Notes: a model not told the origin generated them from the letters alone. A stretch of DNA of 37,357 bases from an uncultured bacterium (GCA_900553895.1 USFB01000017.1:1-37357), one strand, 5' to 3'; numbered from the stretch's first letter, positions 1 to 9,118 are shown. Numbers and translations are program-made.

Positions 1-1366
1 CTACCATCGGTGTTTTAGCTTCGTCTTTTTTGAATGTGTAATGATAGAAATCTAATTTCTTCAATTCGTCCAAACCTGCTGTGTATTTTTCACCAACATT
101 CTTCAATCGACGGTCAGAATATGCACTTTTAAATGCTGATTCTGAATAATCTTCTCCCCATCTATAATCATCATTACCACCTTTATTTACTTCTATACTT
201 TTTATGTTCCAGTTTCCTCTTCCATAGGTTTTATTACTTATCCAAGTACGATAACCAGGTCCTTCTGCGCCTAATAAAGTATTTCGACCGACTTTCAAAT
301 TTCCTGGAATATAAACTGTATCAAATTTAGTCCCTAAAATAATTTGATTGTCAGTCAATGAGGTTATATTATTACCTATTGCGATAGAATTATTACCACC
401 CACAGTTGTACTACTACCGATTGCTATAGAATTCTCGCCAGTTACATAAGCACTGCTACCGACTGCTATATTATTTTGTTTGGTTGTAGCTGAAAAAGGA
501 CCTATTGCAACTGAAGAACTTCCATTGGCAATGCATGGCGAACCAATAGCAATACCTCCTTTATTAGAAGCTTTCGTTTTTATAGTAATACCGTTCCCTA
601 TATTATAACTTCCGAGTGCAATAGAACGTTCAGCTAGGGCTTCAGCATTAGAACCGATAGCGATGCTTCTTAAATTGTTTGCTTTAGCTTGCAAACCAAG
701 TGCAATTGAACTGTCACCACTTGCTTTTGTTCCTGTACCCAATGCGATTCCATTGCTGTTAGCACTGGTATATTCACTTCCGGTCATTCCACCTATAGCT
801 ATTGAATTGTTTCTGGCTGCTTCTGCTCTAACCCCAATTGCTACAGTATATTGACTCCCACTAGAAACAACACTGTCGCCGATAGCTACAACACCTTGTG
901 GATTATTATTTACCTGTACACCACCACCTATAGCAACTATATGCTCACCACCATCAAGAGTTTGACCAATACCAAAAGCGATACCATCATATGGGATTTC
1001 TTCATTTGAAAAACCTATACGTCCATTCTGAGGGTCTGCAGTAAGCAACAGTGGAGTTGCATTGCCATTTCCAAATGCAATGTGAGCAGCATTATTGCCC
1101 GAATCGATAAATAATCGGGCACGTCTATTCCATCCGCTTGGCGTCGAAACATTACCAATAATGGCTGTAGCATTATCACTTCCATTCATATTATAAGCAA
1201 TGCTGTTTCCTAGTCCTGTGAACACCCAAGGACTGTCGCCTGAACCGGCATTGCGCATCATTTTTTTTGTAACCATTGGAGCTGTTGCAGCTGCAATTAT
1301 TGCTACAATAAGTAACACAACCATCATTTCCATTAAAGAAAATGCGTTTTCTATATTTTTTCTCAC
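1..1366 (-). CDS. Prepilin-anchored YadA-head / S74 chaperone fusion protein (partial, 3' end outside window)
   Basis: I translated this frame by eye; it is open for 455 codons to the window edge. The start is a GTG at 1366, fixed by an in-frame TAG just upstream (1370-1372). Residues 1-8 (MRKNIENA) are a short basic leader followed by FSLMEMMVVLLIVAIIAA, a class III (type IV pilin) signal with Phe at +1 and Glu at +5; Ala rather than Gly precedes the cleavage site. About residues 130-345 carry some 14 repeats of the SIAIGxxAxAxG type found in trimeric autotransporter (YadA) heads, ending in QIILGTKFDTVYIPGNL. Near residue 417 comes SDRRLK, the Ser/Lys start of a Peptidase_S74 intramolecular chaperone, followed by LDELKKLDFYHYTFK. 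The parts are family-level recognition. The inference is a trimeric adhesin exported through a type IV pilus or type II secretion-like machine. It diverges from the 1737 operon. Confidence 0.85.
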   Translation of the reverse strand, partial: MRKNIENAFSLMEMMVVLLIVAIIAAATAPMVTKKMMRNAGSGDSPWVFTGLGNSIAYNMNGSDNATAIIGNVSTPSGWNRRARLFIDSGNNAAHIAFGNGNATPLLLTADPQNGRIGFSNEEIPYDGIAFGIGQTLDGGEHIVAIGGGVQVNNNPQGVVAIGDSVVSSGSQYTVAIGVRAEAARNNSIAIGGMTGSEYTSANSNGIALGTGTKASGDSSIALGLQAKANNLRSIAIGSNAEALAERSIALGSYNIGNGITIKTKASNKGGIAIGSPCIANGSSSVAIGPFSATTKQNNIAVGSSAYVTGENSIAIGSSTTVGGNNSIAIGNNITSLTDNQIILGTKFDTVYIPGNLKVGRNTLLGAEGPGYRTWISNKTYGRGNWNIKSIEVNKGGNDDYRWGEDYSESAFKSAYSDRRLKNVGEKYTAGLDELKKLDFYHYTFKKDEAKTPMV

Positions 1367-1413
1367 GGACTATTCTCACTTTCTTTGAAATTGTATCTAT
1401 TATTTATATACTA

Positions 1414-1442
1414 ATTTTAACATATAAGGATAGATATCTCAA
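1414..1442 (-). promoter_or_regulatory. Promoter of the prepilin-YadA fusion gene
   Basis: On the minus strand there is TTGAGA (1437-1442), a 17-nt spacer and TAAAAT (1414-1419) preceded by TG at the extended -10 position. Transcription would start near 1407, leaving a leader of about 40 nt before the GTG at 1366. This is inferred from sequence only. Confidence 0.6.
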
Positions 1443-1484
1443 GGTTTGTGGAAAAGTTATTTTTAAGTTTTCTGTTTTCAATCA

Positions 1485-1556
1485 GCCCCACCCGAATTTC
1501 TAAGTTTCGCACAGCTTAACGTGAAATTCTACCCTCTCCCTATAAAGTGAGGGTGT
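1485..1556. repeat. Palindromic intergenic repeat-like element
   Basis: In the 370-bp gap between the two divergent genes, GAATTTC (1494-1500) is matched by GAAATTC (1523-1529), and ACCCTC (1531-1536) by GAGGGT (1549-1554). The GC-rich 'CCCCACCC...CCCTCTCCC...GAGGGTG' wording stands out from its AT-rich surroundings and resembles the style of the element at 15872-15994. It looks like a decayed dispersed palindrome. The rest of the gap (1443-1484, 1557-1736) is AT-rich with no gene that I can support. Confidence 0.4.
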
Positions 1557-1736
1557 TATTAATCTTATCTTTTTCTATTCAATTTGACTTGTAAAACATC
1601 TTTGTTTTTGGTATTTTACTTAATGTGTGTTGTATTTTTAATATTGTAAAAATATGTTAAGTTCATGCACTTAAACTAGCAAATATTATTTTTTTAAGGA
1701 CTTTATATAGATAGGGTACCAGATTGGGATTTTTGT

Positions 1737-2816
1737 ATGATTAAACCGGTAAATTTTTCAAACAACATAAAATTCAAAGCTCAAGCAGAAGAAAAAAAAG
1801 AAGAAGCTCCTGTAGAATCCAGACTTTTGCCAAATACGCTTAATACTCGCGTAAGACAAAAGTTTCAAAAAACAACTAATGCTTTTTTACAATACCCTGT
1901 AAAAGGCTTGAAAGGGGATGTTAATTCAGATTTCTATGAATTTCTATCAATGGGAATTATTCCGTATTTGGTAGGTAGTGGTATGTTCATGGCAATGTTT
2001 AATTTGTTGCATGACTTGAAGCCAAAATCTCAAAAAATTGCAGGACTTAACGGTAAAAATATGGCGTTGGGCGTAGTTATGTACGGTTTAGGTAAAACTC
2101 TGTCAAACGATTTGGTAACACGTCCTGTTTATTGGGGAACGGGTGTTGATACAGAACTTCCTATTGAACACGTTTATTATCCGCTTCCTAAAAACTCAGG
2201 CGAATCAGCGAACATTGAACCACAAATTCAACAAAGAAAAGTTTATGACAGCGTAGAATTCTTTAGAAAAGATTTAATTCAAAATGACCCTAAATATGGT
2301 GTAAAATATTACGATAATATCGCAAAAAAATTAAATATGGGTGATAATTTGAATGATTCTGTAACTGAAACAACTCCGATTATTCAAGGTATTGTTTCTT
2401 CTACAAAAACTGCAAAAAGCTTAGCTTCTTACGCTTGGGCTGGAGCTGCGGTAGGGCTTGCAGTTCAAGATAGTTGGAGCAACTTCTTTGACGCAATTTC
2501 TAACAGAAAACGTCATATCGCAAAACCTAACGAAGGTTTGGGAACAAAAATTTCTGCAAGAATGAAAAACGCCGGTGAAAATTTTGTTGATATTTCTAAA
2601 ACTTTCGGAAAATCATTCACTCAAGCTTGCAAAACATTGTGGACAGGAAAAGAAGGCACAACAGGATTCATGAAACATGCCGGAAAAGCTTGGATTTTAT
2701 TCTCAACAGCTTTAACCGTCGGCAGTGTAGCAAATGTTATTTATAGAGCAAAAAGTATGGGCAAATTGGCAAATAAAGATATTATGGACAAAGACAAAGA
2801 AAGTACGGTGATTTAG
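1737..2816 (+). CDS. Unknown membrane-associated protein, first gene of the amylase-like operon
   Basis: A 359-residue protein of no family I recognise. It opens with VNFSNNIKFKAQ (residues 5-16), a short tag that resembles the N-termini of the enzyme at 5318 and the protein at 22263. Hydrophobic stretches at about 69-91, 231-243 and 315-336 could span or associate with membrane; there is no cleavable signal peptide. The region 20-45 is charged. Its stop lies one base before the ATG of the next gene, so the two are almost certainly co-transcribed and translationally coupled. The Shine-Dalgarno is weak. Codon and residue composition (K, N, A, G) is normal for the window. No function is assigned. 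Confidence 0.85.
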   Translation: MIKPVNFSNNIKFKAQAEEKKEEAPVESRLLPNTLNTRVRQKFQKTTNAFLQYPVKGLKGDVNSDFYEFLSMGIIPYLVGSGMFMAMFNLLHDLKPKSQKIAGLNGKNMALGVVMYGLGKTLSNDLVTRPVYWGTGVDTELPIEHVYYPLPKNSGESANIEPQIQQRKVYDSVEFFRKDLIQNDPKYGVKYYDNIAKKLNMGDNLNDSVTETTPIIQGIVSSTKTAKSLASYAWAGAAVGLAVQDSWSNFFDAISNRKRHIAKPNEGLGTKISARMKNAGENFVDISKTFGKSFTQACKTLWTGKEGTTGFMKHAGKAWILFSTALTVGSVANVIYRAKSMGKLANKDIMDKDKESTVI

Positions 2817-2817
2817 T

Positions 2818-5334
2818 ATGGCAATAACTCCGGTACAACCAAATATAGACAATACTAAACTTCCTTACAGAGAAGCCAAAGGTACGATTAAAACCGATAA
2901 AGATATCAAACCGCTTCCTCCACAAGGTCACTTGGTGCATGATACTTTGTTATCAGTTCCTCAATATTTTTTGAAAGACATTGCTTATGATGTTAAAGCC
3001 GTTAAAGACGGTTTCCAAGGTAAAGCAAACGATCACCAATTAGGCAGATTAAATGATGTTGGTTTAAAAATCGGTGGTATTGGTATTGCAACATATTTAG
3101 CTTCAAGAACAACAAATCCGATGGCTAGAACTATGGAATATTTGGGCTTAGGTGCGTTTTTGACTTCTATGACATTATTCCCTAAAGCGTTTATCAATGT
3201 TCCATCAAGAATTTTACATGGTTTTTCAGTAGGTAAAGAATACATTGATGACCAAGGCAGAAAAAAATCGGTATTCCAAGACAGCAACTACATTCCAATG
3301 GATATGTATAGAGGAGAATATCCTGGAGAAGATTTAGATGTAATCGGCGACAGAATGGGTATTCCAAGAGGAATTAAAAACCGTAATGATTTAATCAAAG
3401 AACAAATGAGAAAAGTTGCAACACAAGATAATACATTGTGGATGCTAACAGCAGGTTTTGCAACTCCTGTTATGACAGCTTTAATTTGTTGCGGTATGGA
3501 AAAACTTATTGCGCCTGCAATGGAAAAAGCAAGAAACTTTAGATATGATTCTAAGATTGCTCATTTAGCAAAAGAAACTGCTTCTATGCCAATTAAGGTA
3601 AACGAAATTGAAGCTAACAAGTTAGGTAACGAAGTCGGTAAAGTTTTGGCAAACTACAAAGGTCAAGAACTTCCAAAAGCAGAACTTGATAATGTGGTTG
3701 AAATGTTAACCAAAAATCTTGATTCTAACGTAGCTGTTGGTATTAAAGAAGATTTGAATAACTTATTGCAACACGGTTTTGCAGTCGATGAAAAAACTTC
3801 TGAAAATATTATTAACAAAATCAAAAACAATGTTCCAAACAGAGAAAAAGTTACTTACGAAAAAATCTTTGTTCCAACAAAAGAAGAATTGAACAAAATT
3901 ATTGGTGACAAAAAAGTTATTACTGCAGATGATTTATATGAAATCAAAGGCAATTTGAAAAAATTCTTTGATGAAAAAATCGAAAAAGAAGCAAAAGGTT
4001 CAAAAGATGCATTCAAAGGTTATAGAAACCAAGTTGTTGATGATATTTCAAAATCACTTCAAAAAACTCCTTCAAGAATTTTAGACGAAGGTAAAATCAA
4101 CAATATTCAAGATTTTGCAAAAATTTTAGGTGAATTTAAGGCTAATAATAAAGCTTTAGATAAATGTAAAGTATTCAAGGTTGAACAAGCACCTCAAACT
4201 GTTTTAGCTCATTCTTACGCTAAGTTTGAAAGCACATTGCTAGATTCATTGGGTATTAAATTCAAAGAATTGAAACAAATGCGTCAGTCTGAAGAATTTG
4301 CAAAAGAAATTTTGGATAAAAAATTAACAGAACTTACTAAGAATGAAGAAGCATACAATAAAGCTGTTTCAAAACTCGCTCAAGTTATGGCTGAAATGGA
4401 CAAAGATTTGAACGGTAGAAATGAAGCTTTGAAGAATTTAATTACAGGAATTGAAAACAACTTCAACAATACTGCAAAACGTTTGGATGGCTTGGGTAAT
4501 TTCAAAAGTACAATTGATAAATTGGTAAAAGAAGATGTTAAAACTCTTTCTAATTCAGTAAATTCAAACGAAGAATTATTTGATTTATTAGATGGTTTAA
4601 CAAAAGATAAAACAGGTGCTTTAAATGGTGTTGAAAATGCTAAGGCGAACGCAAAAGGCGTTGGTTCAGCTAAGCAAGAAATGATTACAAAAATTGTTGA
4701 CAGATATCAAGGCGTAAATAATTCTTTCAACAGAGTATTACACGCAATGGATTTATACAAACGTGAAATTCCTGCTGATGAATATGGAAAAGAACTTGTT
4801 AAACGCGGTAAACAAGCTGTTCTTGGTTCAACATCTTCTGACAATATTTTGAAATTAAATACGGTAAATAACGCTGAACTTTATAAAGATATTGTTCAAA
4901 CAACTTGGAGAGTTGATGGTAACGCTAATGAAATCAAAGCAAAAGGTTATATTACAGAAGCTACTGATAAAGCTATTACAGAAGGTGGTATTAAGACTCG
5001 TTTACAACAATATTTGGTAAGGTTTAGAAATATGTTGGGTAACAATACTTTAGATTTTACAAAACCTGACCATACGCTTGATACAAGTGTATTAAATAAT
5101 TACGTAAAAGGTTCAAAGACAAGAATGTCTACATTTAACCTTGTTGGTCAAAACCCGGTAGACTTTGTGAAGAATGCAGCAGAAAGAAGATACGGAAACC
5201 AAAAATGGGTTAGAACAGCATCTGCAATTGCAGGAACAGTATTAGGTGCAACACTTCTTGCACAACTTTGTTTCGGTAAGATTAGAAATCCGCATAATAT
5301 AGAAAAGAAGGTAGAAGATGGCAGCAATAACTAA
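2818..5334 (+). CDS. Unknown large protein with terminal membrane segments and a coiled-coil middle
   Basis: An 838-residue protein with no recognised family. Hydrophobic segments lie near 81-96, 106-124 and 207-232, and one sits close to the C-terminus (about 800-820). The roughly 550 residues between are Lys/Glu/Leu/Asn-rich and look helical, probably coiled coil (for example around 455-620). This arrangement fits a protein tethered at both ends with a large helical part on one side of the membrane. It starts one base after the preceding stop and overlaps the next start by 17 nt, so all three genes form a tight operon. A role with the GH13-like enzyme (scaffold or membrane anchor) is inferred from position only. 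Confidence 0.88.
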   Translation: MAITPVQPNIDNTKLPYREAKGTIKTDKDIKPLPPQGHLVHDTLLSVPQYFLKDIAYDVKAVKDGFQGKANDHQLGRLNDVGLKIGGIGIATYLASRTTNPMARTMEYLGLGAFLTSMTLFPKAFINVPSRILHGFSVGKEYIDDQGRKKSVFQDSNYIPMDMYRGEYPGEDLDVIGDRMGIPRGIKNRNDLIKEQMRKVATQDNTLWMLTAGFATPVMTALICCGMEKLIAPAMEKARNFRYDSKIAHLAKETASMPIKVNEIEANKLGNEVGKVLANYKGQELPKAELDNVVEMLTKNLDSNVAVGIKEDLNNLLQHGFAVDEKTSENIINKIKNNVPNREKVTYEKIFVPTKEELNKIIGDKKVITADDLYEIKGNLKKFFDEKIEKEAKGSKDAFKGYRNQVVDDISKSLQKTPSRILDEGKINNIQDFAKILGEFKANNKALDKCKVFKVEQAPQTVLAHSYAKFESTLLDSLGIKFKELKQMRQSEEFAKEILDKKLTELTKNEEAYNKAVSKLAQVMAEMDKDLNGRNEALKNLITGIENNFNNTAKRLDGLGNFKSTIDKLVKEDVKTLSNSVNSNEELFDLLDGLTKDKTGALNGVENAKANAKGVGSAKQEMITKIVDRYQGVNNSFNRVLHAMDLYKREIPADEYGKELVKRGKQAVLGSTSSDNILKLNTVNNAELYKDIVQTTWRVDGNANEIKAKGYITEATDKAITEGGIKTRLQQYLVRFRNMLGNNTLDFTKPDHTLDTSVLNNYVKGSKTRMSTFNLVGQNPVDFVKNAAERRYGNQKWVRTASAIAGTVLGATLLAQLCFGKIRNPHNIEKKVEDGSNN

Positions 5335-7117
5335 TATTTCAGCTGTAAACTTTAGAGCAGCAGCAAATTATCAAACTCCTGTTAAACCTGAAACAAAAGA
5401 ATATAATGTTCAGGATAAAGAAGTTACAAATAAATATCTTCAAAACCTTGCTTTGATGAACGCAGCGGGTGTTAAAAAAGTTGACTTGAATTCTAATACT
5501 CAACAACCTTATAAAAACAATTTAAGAACAATGATTCAAAACAATGAGTCTGTTATGATGGCAATTGTTCCAAGAACATTTACCGCAAAAGATTTAAACG
5601 GTGATGATATTGTTATGCTTAAAGAAGGCGAAAAGAATGGAACTTTCTTGAGCGCTATTGAAAGATTAGATGAATTGAAAAATGATGGAATTAACACTAT
5701 CCACATTCTTCCAATTCACCCAATGGGTAAAAAGAATGCACAAGGAACTGCAGGTTCTCTTTATGCACCTGAGAAATTTGTTAATGATGATGGACATTTG
5801 GCAATTGATCCAATGTTGATTGATAAAAATGATCCAAGAACACCTGATGAACAGTTCAAAGCTTTAATAGATGAATGTCATAAACGTAATATTAAGGTTA
5901 TGTTAGACCTTCCAAGTTGTGCTTCTGTTGATATGTTTGAAGCAGAACCTGAATTAATGGCTTATGGCAGAAACGGTGAAGAAAAGACTCCTCAAGGTTG
6001 GACTGATATCAGAATGTTTGAACCTTGGGCTGATGAAGCAGAAAGAACTTTAAATCCTGCTTTAATGGAAATGCACAAACAATTTGTAGACTCTTGTATT
6101 GATTTGGGTATTGATGGAATCAGAGCTGATGTAGCGAGAGCTAAACCTACTGAATTTTGGGATGAATTAATTTCATATTCACATAAAAAAGACCCTGAAT
6201 TTGCTTGGCTTGCAGAAAGCTATACCTATGAATGTGCATCTCCAATGATTAACATGCCTTATGACAGACCTGAAGATTTGTTAAATGCAGGTTTTGATGA
6301 ATATTACGGTCAATACCATATTTTCCATGATTGGAGAAATGCAAGCGAATTTAATGATTATATTAAATTTAATCTAGACCTTTCCCACAAATTACCTGCA
6401 GGTAAGAGTGTTATCGGTTCTTTCTTAACTCACGATGACAGCTCATCAATGATTCATGGTGGTGAAAATTTCTGTAAATTGACAACAATTTTACAATCAA
6501 CTATCCCAATGTGTAACCCATATTATATTGATGGTTTCCAAACAGGTGATTATTATGATTACCAATACAGAAATAAAGATAATGTAGAAACTTGGACAAC
6601 TAAAGCAGACCCTAAAACAGGTGAACAAGTTCCAAAATATGATATGAACGAACACCGTTATAGATTGGCACTATTCAATATTTCAAGACAACCGGGTGGC
6701 GATTGTCCTGATATTGAAAGAGTTATGAAAGGTGCTATGGAAATGAGAGCCAAAAATTTAGATGTTTTGGCGGATAGAAACAGCAGTTTTATTGAGTTAG
6801 ATAAACGAGAAGACAAGAATGACCAAATAATCACTTATGCAAGACACAATAACGGTAGAACAATTCTTGTTGTAGCTAACAAAAATCCAAACAGAAATGT
6901 ATCAGGAATTATAGAAATCCCAGGATTAAAAGCTGATCAAAAACTTGTAAACATGGTTCCTGAATATGGCGAAAAGAGTGAATTTCAAGTTAATTCAAAC
7001 GAAATGAAAGTAAATTTAGCACCTGCTGATGCTTATGTATTTGAAATTGATACTCCAAATATAGAAGAAGATAGAAAAGGTAATGTTTACAAACAAAAAG
7101 TAAATGACGAACATTAA
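5318..7117 (+). CDS. GH13-like alpha-amylase / glucanotransferase family enzyme
   Basis: A 599-residue (beta/alpha)8-barrel glycosidase of the alpha-amylase clan. Conserved region II is GIDGIRADVAR with the nucleophile Asp at about 271 and its Arg partner at 269. Region III is FAWLAES with the acid/base Glu at about 300. Region IV is FLTHDD with His 372 and Asp 373, so the three catalytic carboxylates are present. Region I is atypical: DLPSCAS (about 197-203) stands where most members have D-x-x-x-N-H. A beta-sandwich-like tail follows from about 490. There is no signal peptide, so it is probably cytoplasmic; the N-terminus (AVNFRAAANYQ) resembles the tag on the 1737 protein. The substrate is probably an alpha-glucan or maltosyl compound, with hydrolase versus transferase undecided. 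The start lies inside the preceding gene, after AGAAGG. Confidence 0.85.
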   Translation: MAAITNISAVNFRAAANYQTPVKPETKEYNVQDKEVTNKYLQNLALMNAAGVKKVDLNSNTQQPYKNNLRTMIQNNESVMMAIVPRTFTAKDLNGDDIVMLKEGEKNGTFLSAIERLDELKNDGINTIHILPIHPMGKKNAQGTAGSLYAPEKFVNDDGHLAIDPMLIDKNDPRTPDEQFKALIDECHKRNIKVMLDLPSCASVDMFEAEPELMAYGRNGEEKTPQGWTDIRMFEPWADEAERTLNPALMEMHKQFVDSCIDLGIDGIRADVARAKPTEFWDELISYSHKKDPEFAWLAESYTYECASPMINMPYDRPEDLLNAGFDEYYGQYHIFHDWRNASEFNDYIKFNLDLSHKLPAGKSVIGSFLTHDDSSSMIHGGENFCKLTTILQSTIPMCNPYYIDGFQTGDYYDYQYRNKDNVETWTTKADPKTGEQVPKYDMNEHRYRLALFNISRQPGGDCPDIERVMKGAMEMRAKNLDVLADRNSSFIELDKREDKNDQIITYARHNNGRTILVVANKNPNRNVSGIIEIPGLKADQKLVNMVPEYGEKSEFQVNSNEMKVNLAPADAYVFEIDTPNIEEDRKGNVYKQKVNDEH

Positions 7118-7142
7118 ATAAACCAAACGGCTAAAAAGCTAT

Positions 7143-7165
7143 CCTTCACTGCTAAATAGTGAAGG
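7143..7165. repeat. Intergenic hairpin
   Basis: CCTTCACT (7143-7150) pairs with AGTGAAGG (7158-7165) across a 7-nt loop. CGGC/GCCG (7128-7131, 7170-7173) can close an outer stem. It follows the stop of the GH13-like gene and may be a processing site or a dispersed palindrome; it lacks a U-run of its own. Confidence 0.5.
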
Positions 7166-7188
7166 TATCGCCGTGATATAAAAATAAT

Positions 7189-7224
7189 AAAAATCCTACA
7201 GTAAAAATTTACCGTAGGATTTTT
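7189..7224. terminator. Bidirectional terminator between the GH13-like gene and proS
   Basis: The arms AAAAATCCTAC and GTAGGATTTTT, extended by GTAAA/TTTAC after one mismatch, form a long hairpin with a 2-nt loop and A/T tracts on both sides. It lies between convergent genes, so it can serve both. Confidence 0.85.
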
Positions 7225-7240
7225 ATTTGCATTTGAATGT

Positions 7241-8986
7241 TTATTTTATATTTGAAACCGCCGTTACAACAACTTCGGCCGCTTCTTCAGGTTTAACTTT
7301 TGAAATTTCTTCAGTTTCTCTTACCTTGAATTCTACAAGACCTTCACTAATAGTTTTGCCAACAGTAATTCTATATGGGAAACCGATTAAATCCGCGTCT
7401 TTGAATTTAACTCCAGGACGTTCGTCACGGTCATCAATAACCGCTTCCACTCCGTGTTTGCGCAATGTTACATAGATATCATTTGCCACCTTCATTTGAG
7501 TTTCGTCTTTAGTACTTACAGGAATAATTACTGCGTGGTATGGTGCAATTGCTAATGGCCATTTGATACCGTGTTCGTCATAATGAGCTTCTACCGCAGC
7601 AGCTGCAGTTCTTGAAATACCAATGCCGTAACATCCCATAACGAAAGGTTTTGCTTTGCCGTCGGTATCCAAATAAACAGCGTTCATTGGTTTTGAATAT
7701 TTTGTACCCAATTGGAAAATATTACCGACTTCAATACCTCTTGTAACTTTTAGAGGTTTGCCACATTCAGGGCAAAGTTCTCCGGCTTCAACTAAACGAA
7801 TATCTGTAACGATTTCAGGTAATTCGATTTCTGAGCCCCAATTTCCACCTACCATGTGAGCATCTTTTTTGTTTACTCCGACTACAAAATTTTTCAATTC
7901 TTTTACAGTTTCATCAGCAACGATTTGGATATCGTATTCGCCATATTTTTTCAAACCTTTTGGTCCGATAAATCCACGTTCTGCATCAAAACCGTTTTCT
8001 GTCATCATTTCTTCAATTTCGCCTGCGGTTGCAATTCTAATATCCATACCGCCAACAGTATTCATAAGTTTTGTTTCTTCTACTTGTTTATCACCTCTGA
8101 TTAATGCTAAAACCGGTTTTTTATCAACAATATAAAGAAGTGATTTTACAATAATTGTTGCTGGAATTTTCAAGAAATCGCACAATTCTTCAATAGAATG
8201 AGTATTTGGCGTATCAACAATTTCAGCTTTTTCAAATTTACCAACAACTTCTGCAGGTTGCAATTTTGAAACTGCGTGATTTGAGTTTGCTGAATAATCG
8301 CAATCATCACAATAGAATACATCGTTTTCGCCTGCATCAGTATCTGTAATCACCATAAATTCATGGCTTACGCTTCCACCGATTGCGCCTGAATCTGATT
8401 GAACCATTTTTGTATTAAGTCCGCAACGTTTAAATATTCTTGTGTAAGCTTGTGCCATATTTTCGTATTCTTTTTCCAAACCTTCTTGAGAAGTATCAAA
8501 GCTATAAGCATCCTTCATAATGAATTCACGACCTCTTAGCAAGCCAAAACGAGGACGAACTTCGTCACGGAATTTTGATTGAATTTGGTATAAGTTTACA
8601 GGTAATTGTTTGTAAGATTTAATACCCTCACGAGCAATAGAAGTTATGATTTCTTCGTGAGTTGGTCCAAGACACATTTCACGATTATGTCTATCTCTCA
8701 AGCGCATAAGCTCTTTTCCGTAAGCATTCCATCTGCCTGATTCTTCCCAAAGTTCTTTTGGTTGAACAAACGGCATAAGAAGTTCTTGCGCACCTGCGTT
8801 ATCCATTTCTTCTCTTACAATATTTTCAATTTTCTTCAAAACTCTCCACATAAGTGGCAAATAGTTATAAACCCCACTTGTTAATTTTCTTATATAACCT
8901 GCTCTTACAAGCATTTTATGTGATATTACTTCAGCATCAGAAGGAAATTCCCTCAAAGTCTGAACAAATAATTTTGACATTTTCAT
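7241..8986 (-). CDS. proS: Prolyl-tRNA synthetase
   Basis: A class II aminoacyl-tRNA synthetase that charges tRNA-Pro, 581 residues from the chosen start, which is normal for the bacterial type. LGPTHEE (about 106-112) and the motif 2 region FRDEVRPRFGLLRGREF (139-155) are intact. A Cys-containing insertion follows, then the YbaK-like editing domain (about 225-400) and the anticodon-binding domain with DDRDERPGVKFKDADL near the end. The frame can be read 38 codons further upstream into a hydrophobic peptide, but that extension overlaps the terminator at 9066-9097. The ATG at 8986 follows AGGGGAAG at good spacing, so I use it; the ATG at 8980 is an alternative. Confidence 0.96.
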   Translation of the reverse strand: MKMSKLFVQTLREFPSDAEVISHKMLVRAGYIRKLTSGVYNYLPLMWRVLKKIENIVREEMDNAGAQELLMPFVQPKELWEESGRWNAYGKELMRLRDRHNREMCLGPTHEEIITSIAREGIKSYKQLPVNLYQIQSKFRDEVRPRFGLLRGREFIMKDAYSFDTSQEGLEKEYENMAQAYTRIFKRCGLNTKMVQSDSGAIGGSVSHEFMVITDTDAGENDVFYCDDCDYSANSNHAVSKLQPAEVVGKFEKAEIVDTPNTHSIEELCDFLKIPATIIVKSLLYIVDKKPVLALIRGDKQVEETKLMNTVGGMDIRIATAGEIEEMMTENGFDAERGFIGPKGLKKYGEYDIQIVADETVKELKNFVVGVNKKDAHMVGGNWGSEIELPEIVTDIRLVEAGELCPECGKPLKVTRGIEVGNIFQLGTKYSKPMNAVYLDTDGKAKPFVMGCYGIGISRTAAAAVEAHYDEHGIKWPLAIAPYHAVIIPVSTKDETQMKVANDIYVTLRKHGVEAVIDDRDERPGVKFKDADLIGFPYRITVGKTISEGLVEFKVRETEEISKVKPEEAAEVVVTAVSNIK

Positions 8987-9065
8987 TGTTAATCTTCCCC
9001 TATTTCTTCTTTTATAGACTAATTTTAGCATGAACAATGATAAAATATACAAAATGTAAATAATA

Positions 9066-9097
9066 AAAAAGAGAATGACATTTGTCATTCTCTTTTT
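9066..9097 (-). terminator. Terminator of the NifU-like/GGGtGRT operon
   Basis: A perfect inverted repeat with 15-nt arms and a 2-nt loop (AAAAAGAGAATGACA / TGTCATTCTCTTTTT), followed on the minus strand by a T-rich tract, just after the stop of the 9119 gene. Confidence 0.88.
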
Positions 9098-9118
9098 CAA
9101 GTTATGTCAAATATTGAC

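Noticed and set aside
663..854. Plus-strand hydrophobic ORF within the YadA-head region
   Set aside because: Antisense reading of the Ser-Ile-Ala-Ile-Gly repeats; the repetitive hydrophobic composition is a by-product.
1..1366. Prophage tail-fibre gene
   Set aside because: The S74-type end is phage-like, but the N-terminus is a prepilin signal and no other phage genes occur nearby.
1191..1379. Short minus-strand ORF (MRIVREKKYRK...) over the prepilin start
   Set aside because: It is a +1 shadow of the real frame; the overlapping frame encodes an unmistakable prepilin signal and continues for 455 codons.
8987..9100. N-terminal extension of proS with a membrane-like helix
   Set aside because: It overlaps the perfect terminator of the upstream operon, and the ATG at 8986 has a ribosome site and family-matching start.
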